NCBI GenBank assembly: GCA_910587645.1
Contig: CAJUNA010000041.1
Coordinates: 337,799-401,798, forward strand
Length of the DNA: 64,000 nt
Source: an uncultured Oscillospiraceae bacterium
GTDB taxonomy: Bacteria; Bacillota; Clostridia; Oscillospirales; Oscillospiraceae
Direction of reading: 5' to 3'
This document shows, in pieces, positions 59,887 through 64,000 of this stretch. Numbering within the stretch: the stretch's first letter is position 1; the number at the start of each line of letters is the position of its first letter. The notes below the pieces were generated by a model. The model had not been told where the DNA came from, ran no database searches, and saw only the letters and a list, made by a program, of their open reading frames with translations. The translations under genes were made by a program, and so were the position numbers.

Positions 59887-61097
59887 TTTGTTTCCTCCTC
59901 TATTGCTTCCTCCACCCGGCACAGCAGGCGCCCTTCGGCCAGCCGCGCGGTCACCTGACGGCCTATCAGTTCTTCTTCCGCCCGCCGCAGAGGCCGCCCT
60001 TCTCTATCCGTCACCAGGGCGAATCCCCGGCCAAGCACCTTCAGAGGGCTGAGGGCGTCCAGGGACGCGGCCAAGGCGGCAGTCCTCCGTCTCGGCTCCA
60101 CCAGGCGGGCCAGGGTGGCGTGGCACAGCTCCTTCTGCACATGATCCAGCCGCAGCCGCTTGTCCTGCACCGGAGCCAGCGGGTCGGTCAGAACCCGCTT
60201 CTGGGACAGCTCATGCAAGCGGCGGCGCAGCAGCTCCAGCCGCTTTCCCTGGCTGCGAACCATGTGCACACCCAGGCCTTGCAGCCGTTCCCGCAACTCC
60301 ATCTGGTCTGGCACCGCCAGCTCGGCGGCGTGTGAAGGCGTGGCCGCCCGGGCATCCGCCACAAAGTCTGCGATGGTCACATCCGGCTCATGGCCCACAG
60401 CGGAGATCACCGGGATGCCTGAATCAAAAATAGCCCTAGCCACCCGCTCATCGTTGAATGCCCATAGATCTTCTATAGACCCGCCGCCCCTACCAGTAAT
60501 AATCAAGTCCGCCACCTGATGCCGGTTGGCATAGCGCAGCGCCCCCACAATCTCCGGCGGGGCTTCCACCCCCTGAACCCGGACAGGCAGCAGCTTTACC
60601 GCCGCCAGGGGATACCGGCGGCGGAGAATACGGATCATGTCGTGAACCGCCGCCCCCGCCGGGGAAGTGATGATGGCGATGGCCTGGGGATACGCTGGCA
60701 GCGGCTTCTTATGCTCCTGGCTGAAAAGCCCCTCTTTCCACAGCTTTTCCTTCAACTGCTCGAAGGCCGCGTGGAGATCTCCTACCCCATCGGGGCTGAG
60801 AGCGTTGCAGTAGAGCTGGTAGGCTCCGTCCCTGGGATAGACGCTGACCCGTCCCATAGCGATGACCTTCATCCCGTTCTCCGGCCGGAACCGGAGCCGG
60901 AGGGCTTGTCCCTTAAACATAACACACCGGATAGCCCCTTCCCCGTCCTTCAGGGTAAAGTAGTGGTGACCGGAGGGATAGAGCTTGTAGTTGGATATTT
61001 CGCCCCGGACATAAACGCCGCTCAACTCCGGCACACTCTCCAGCACCGCCTTAACCAGGCCGTTAAGTTCTGATACGCTGTAAACCTGTTGTTCCAC
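59883..61097 (-). CDS. xseA: Exodeoxyribonuclease VII large subunit
   Basis: 404 residues. An OB fold at the N-terminus (SELSGVYVRGEISNYKLYPS, HHYFTLKDGEGAIRCVMFKG) is followed by the catalytic domain with ITSPAGAAVHDMIRIL, IITGRGGGSIEDLWAFNDE and SAVGHEPDVTIADFVAD. Intact and of normal length. A small GAGGGCGCAC/GTGCGCCCTC stem-loop (61125-61148) precedes it after nusB. Confidence 0.95.
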   Translation of the reverse strand: MEQQVYSVSELNGLVKAVLESVPELSGVYVRGEISNYKLYPSGHHYFTLKDGEGAIRCVMFKGQALRLRFRPENGMKVIAMGRVSVYPRDGAYQLYCNALSPDGVGDLHAAFEQLKEKLWKEGLFSQEHKKPLPAYPQAIAIITSPAGAAVHDMIRILRRRYPLAAVKLLPVRVQGVEAPPEIVGALRYANRHQVADLIITGRGGGSIEDLWAFNDERVARAIFDSGIPVISAVGHEPDVTIADFVADARAATPSHAAELAVPDQMELRERLQGLGVHMVRSQGKRLELLRRRLHELSQKRVLTDPLAPVQDKRLRLDHVQKELCHATLARLVEPRRRTAALAASLDALSPLKVLGRGFALVTDREGRPLRRAEEELIGRQVTARLAEGRLLCRVEEAIEEETK

Positions 61098-61153
61098 CCG
61101 TTCTCCTCCTGACCGATACGCACAGAGGGCGCACTGACGTGCGCCCTCCGGGA

Positions 61154-61651
61154 TTATTTTTCCTCCGCGCCCTGGGCGGGAGCGGGATCCTCCGGCAGCG
61201 GCGGCTCTCCACCTTCGCCCCGGGCGAAAGCGCCCAATACGCCGTTGATAAAGCGGACAACCTCGGGACTTTCGTATTTCTTGGCGATCTCCACAGCTTC
61301 GTTGATAGCCGCACCATTGGGGATCTCCGGCATGTAGAGGATCTCATACATCGCCAGGCGCATAATGGCCCCCGCCACTAGGGGGATGCGCTCAAACCGC
61401 CATCCCCTGGCGTACTTTTCGATATACTGATCCAACTCATAGCCATGGGCGGCAATGCCCTTCACCAGCTTGGAAATATACGCTTTCTGGGTGGGGCCGG
61501 GCAGCTCCCCGTAGACCTCATACTCTGGAGCCACAGCTTCAAAGTGCGGCGAACAAAGCCGCTGCTCCAACAGCTCCCCGGCAGTCAGGCCGGTAAAGCT
61601 CAGCTCATAAGAGAGGTGCATGGCGATCTCTCTGGCAACGTTTCTAATCAT
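61154..61651 (-). CDS. nusB: Transcription antitermination factor NusB
   Basis: 165 residues. REIAMHLSYELSF at the N-terminus, the middle segment RIPLVAGAIMRLAMYEIL, and INEAVEIAKKYESPEVVRFINGVLGAF match the all-helical NusB fold that works with NusE in rRNA antitermination. A short acidic, proline-rich C-terminal tail (about 20 residues) is extra. Gene order Asp23, nusB, xseA is conserved in Clostridia. Confidence 0.93.
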   Translation of the reverse strand: MIRNVAREIAMHLSYELSFTGLTAGELLEQRLCSPHFEAVAPEYEVYGELPGPTQKAYISKLVKGIAAHGYELDQYIEKYARGWRFERIPLVAGAIMRLAMYEILYMPEIPNGAAINEAVEIAKKYESPEVVRFINGVLGAFARGEGGEPPLPEDPAPAQGAEEK

Positions 61652-61691
61652 GAGTTTTCCTTTTCTCTCTCAACGCACACAACGCCGTCTC

Positions 61692-62033
61692 TCACTGGAA
61701 GGATACGCCGCCCACATGGACATTCACCGCCTTGACAGCGAAACCGGTCATGGATTCCACGGCGTTGGAAACCGCGCCCTGAATCTTCCCCGCTACCTCG
61801 GGAATAGCGTAGCCGTAGCGGATGAGGATGTAAACATCCACCACCGCGCCGTCCTCGTCCACCGCCAGACGGACACCCCTGGTGCCGGACTTCTTCGCGG
61901 CCACGTTCATCAGGCCGCTAATGCCCTCCACGTCCACGGCGGCCCCCGCCGCTAAAGAAGCCAGCACTTCTTCGGAAATATGGATAAAGCCCAGCTCCTC
62001 CGGGTGGGTCATGTATTCCTTGTTCTCGCCCAT
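61692..62033 (-). CDS. Asp23/Gls24 family envelope stress protein
   Basis: 113 residues: IHISEEVLASLAAGAAVDVEGI, LAVDEDGAVVDVYILIRYG and AVNVHVGGV are the Asp23/Gls24 (DUF322) pattern. The ATG at 62033 follows AAGGGGTGTCTATT; upstream codons are less supported. In Clostridia this gene commonly precedes nusB. It has its own promoter at 62074-62102. Confidence 0.9.
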   Translation of the reverse strand: MGENKEYMTHPEELGFIHISEEVLASLAAGAAVDVEGISGLMNVAAKKSGTRGVRLAVDEDGAVVDVYILIRYGYAIPEVAGKIQGAVSNAVESMTGFAVKAVNVHVGGVSFQ

Positions 62034-62073
62034 AATAGACACCCCTTCTGAGAAAGTTAAATTCAACTTGTTT

Positions 62074-62102
62074 AGTATAGCACCTTTTTTAGGAAATTAC
62101 AA
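62074..62102 (-). promoter_or_regulatory. Promoter of the Asp23-nusB operon
   Basis: Minus-strand TTGTAA (62097-62102), 17-bp spacer, TATACT (62074-62079). Its -35 box overlaps the 5' end of the degraded adhesin at 62093. Confidence 0.7.
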
Positions 62103-63859
62103 CCAAAATTTTTACCAGAGACAGCGGGGGCCCCGGCTATGTCATTGACGCCGCCACACAGATCCAGACAGTCAAGGTAAATCCCGCAGACACCCAGACT
62201 CTGGTATTTTACAATGAACCCCTGTGCAGCCTCACGCTGACGAAGCGGGATTCCGTCACCGGAAAACCTGTTCCCGGCACGGAGTTCACCGTCAAGGACG
62301 GGAATGGCAATGTCCTGGGCAAGTACACCACCGGTCAGGATGGGACGGTAACGGTCACCGGCCTTATTCCGGGCAGCACAGTTGTAGTTGTTGAAACCAA
62401 GGTCCCGAATGGATATGTGCTGGATTCCACGCCCAAAACCATCATTGTGAAGAACGGCGCTGGTAACAGCATCGTCAGCGGCGGTTCGGCTGGCGGTTCC
62501 GGAAATACCGGCGGCACAACCACTACCCCCGGCGGCAATGGCGGGAACAATCTGGACTTCGAAAATGATCCCACCACCACGCTTACCATCCGGAAGTTCA
62601 TCAACGGCACCGCCAACGAACCCCTGCCAGGCGTTGCGTTTAAGGTGGTAGACGGCAGCGGCAAGCCTGTCGGACCGGATAATGGCACGTACTACACCAA
62701 CAATGCGGGCGAAATCGTGCTGGATCATCTGGAACCCGGCATGACCGTTACCGCCAGAGAGATCAAGACTGTGGATGGATTCGTCCTGGATGGCACACCC
62801 CAGACCATTGAGATCAAAGCTGGCGATGGACAGCAACTCACATTCTATCAGCGGGATCATCGTTATCAAAGAGACCAAGACGCTCCCTGGCTATACCATC
62901 GACCCCGGCACACAGAGCCAGACCGTGGTTGTGAACTCCGCTGACACGCAGACAATCACATTTTATAACACGCCCGGCACAACCTTGACTATCCAGAAGT
63001 ATGTGGACGGCACCACCGATCCCATCCAAGGCGTGACCTTCCTAATCACGGATTCTGCCGGTACACCGCTTGGACTCAACCAGGGCGAGTATGTGACGGA
63101 CCGCAATGGCCGGATCGTCCTGAACAGCCTGACCCCTGGCACGACCATCATCGCAAAGGAAGTCTGGGCGGCGGACGGGTATGTGCTGGACGGCCAGCCC
63201 CAGAGCGTTCTTATCAAGGAGGGCGAGACGCAGCAGATCACCTTCTACAACAAGGCTTTTGGCGGCGTGGAGATCATCAAGGTAGACGCCGCTGACAAGA
63301 CCAAGCGGCTGGCGAAACGACCCTGGTGGAGTGGTAGAACACCCCCATTACCGGCCAGATTCAGGTGACCAAGACCTCGGCTGAGTACAACACCATGAAC
63401 GGCTGGCCTGCCGGGACGCCCCTGCCCAACACGGAGTTTGAGATCTATGAGCATCGCTCCGGCAACCTGGTGGACACCATCAAGACAGACAAGAACGGCA
63501 TCGCCAAATCCAAGCCCCTGCCCCTGGGCCGCTACAAGGTGGTGGAATCCAAGTCCGCTGATTTCTACGGCCTGGACAAGACCTCCATCGAGGTGGAGAT
63601 TGAGTACGCCGGACAGATTGTCAAGGCGGCTATGACCAACAAGAGTCTCTACACCAGCGTCTCTATTACCAAGCGCGGCTACAGCGAGGTTGTCCCCGGC
63701 CAGAGCATCAAGTACGATTTCTCCGGCATCGCCAACAATTCCACCACCGCGCTCACCTCGTTCTACTGGCGCGACACTCTGCCCACCAAGGCTGTGCAGC
63801 TGGATAAGATCGTTACCGGGACCTACAATGTGCCTGGGAATTACAAGATCGTCTACAAA
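62093..63859 (+). pseudogene. Degraded SpaA/Cna_B repeat surface protein
   Basis: A chain of prealbumin-like SpaA modules in three reading-frame pieces. Piece 1 (62093 to about 62850) opens right after a TAG, has no start codon or signal peptide, and includes GYVLDSTPKTIIVKNGAG and a Gly/Thr-rich linker. Piece 2 (about 62850-63313) contains IIVIKETKTLPGYTID and GYVLDGQPQSVLIKEGE. Piece 3 (about 63314-63859) shows ITGQIQVTKTSAEYN after an in-frame TAG at 63335, then LPNTEFEIYEHRSGNLVDTI. Frame shifts fall at module junctions (about 62850 and 63313), as if units were lost by recombination between repeats. Intact relatives are sortase-anchored pilins/adhesins; no sortase, LPxTG or N-terminus remains. 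Confidence 0.8.
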
Positions 63860-64000
63860 TGTCAACGCCAATTTGAAATTGTAAGAAAACGCCGAAGAAA
63901 TTTTGTAGTTTTTCGGCGGCAAGGGGGGGACAAAATCAAGCGTTTCCTTGCTCAAAAAGAGTGTTCACGATTTGCTGTTTCTGGCGCATGAATTCCTTGC
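63860..64000. mobile_element. Probable insertion-sequence end (partial)
   Basis: The adhesin reading frame breaks abruptly after the conserved NYKIVYK at 63859, where the sequence changes to TGTCAACGCCAATTTG with short internal repeats (GCCGAAGAAATTTTGTAG and TTTTTCGGCGGC). TG-ending termini with multiple short repeats resemble IS21-type ends. The element runs off the window, so family and partner end cannot be confirmed. Confidence 0.45.
63936..64000 (-). CDS. C-terminal fragment of an unidentified ORF
   Basis: On the minus strand a frame enters from beyond the window and ends at TGA 63936 with about 20 residues, closing FMRQKQQIVNTLFEQGNA. It ends about 77 bp before the putative element end, where a transposase or helper gene would be expected. 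Identity unknown. Confidence 0.3.
   Translation of the reverse strand, partial: KEFMRQKQQIVNTLFEQGNA

Overview
The window (64 kb, G+C rich, roughly 55-60% by eye) looks like the chromosome of an anaerobic Firmicute, most likely an Oscillospiraceae/Clostridiales gut bacterium. The grounds are a WalK-YycH-YycI module, AddAB instead of RecBCD, an Asp23-NusB-XseA-XseB-IspA housekeeping run, YesM/YesN-controlled Lpl-type sugar transport, a Na+-pump decarboxylase subunit, and strong AGGAGG ribosome binding sites with many 4-base ATGA gene overlaps. The species assignment is inference. I saw no rRNA or tRNA genes and no CRISPR array.

Layout. 0-21.9 kb is a carbohydrate locus. A six-gene minus-strand operon (PIG-L deacetylase, NPP-type phosphodiesterase, two Gfo/Idh/MocA oxidoreductases, PfkB kinase, mannitol-1-phosphate dehydrogenase-like enzyme) lies next to an ABC-importer operon carrying a cytoplasmic GH20 hexosaminidase and a NagB-like isomerase. 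A divergent YesM/YesN two-component pair sits beside the importer, followed by a DegT aminotransferase and an AraM-AraB-like pair. Together they suggest uptake and intracellular breakdown of an N-acetylhexosamine-containing, possibly phosphorylated, oligosaccharide without NagA. 22-26.8 kb is a small type IV pilus-like operon (PilT, PilC and four pilin-like proteins) plus a transglutaminase lipoprotein. 27.1-29.2 kb encodes an AgrC/AgrA-type two-component system. 29.3-33.2 kb is walK-yycH-yycI without walR. 33.3-37.7 kb is an ABC exporter whose permease carries a large internally duplicated coiled coil.

37.9-40.2 kb holds DAHP synthase with a translated Tyr/Phe-rich leader peptide and terminator (a classical attenuator), translationally coupled to an S66 LD-carboxypeptidase/MccF-like peptidase. 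40.3-42.2 kb is an amylosucrase-like GH13 enzyme. 42.3-53.0 kb runs HD phosphohydrolase, phosphatase-GNAT fusion, YgiQ, AddB and AddA, all on the minus strand. 53.1-53.6 kb is a non-coding element with structured terminal inverted repeats, followed by a 56-residue protein. 53.9-58.3 kb contains a Big2/DUF4358-like lipoprotein, a GH35 beta-galactosidase with a palindromic operator at its promoter, and a two-gene Na+-pump unit (41-residue OadG-like peptide and OadB) behind a riboswitch-like leader. 58.3-62.0 kb is the conserved DUF212-ispA-xseB-xseA-nusB-asp23 block. The last 2 kb is a decayed SpaA/Cna_B adhesin, frameshifted at its module junctions and interrupted by what looks like an insertion-sequence end.

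The most noteworthy items are the aromatic attenuator leader, the OadB riboswitch, the symmetric hairpin element, and the NagA-less amino-sugar locus.
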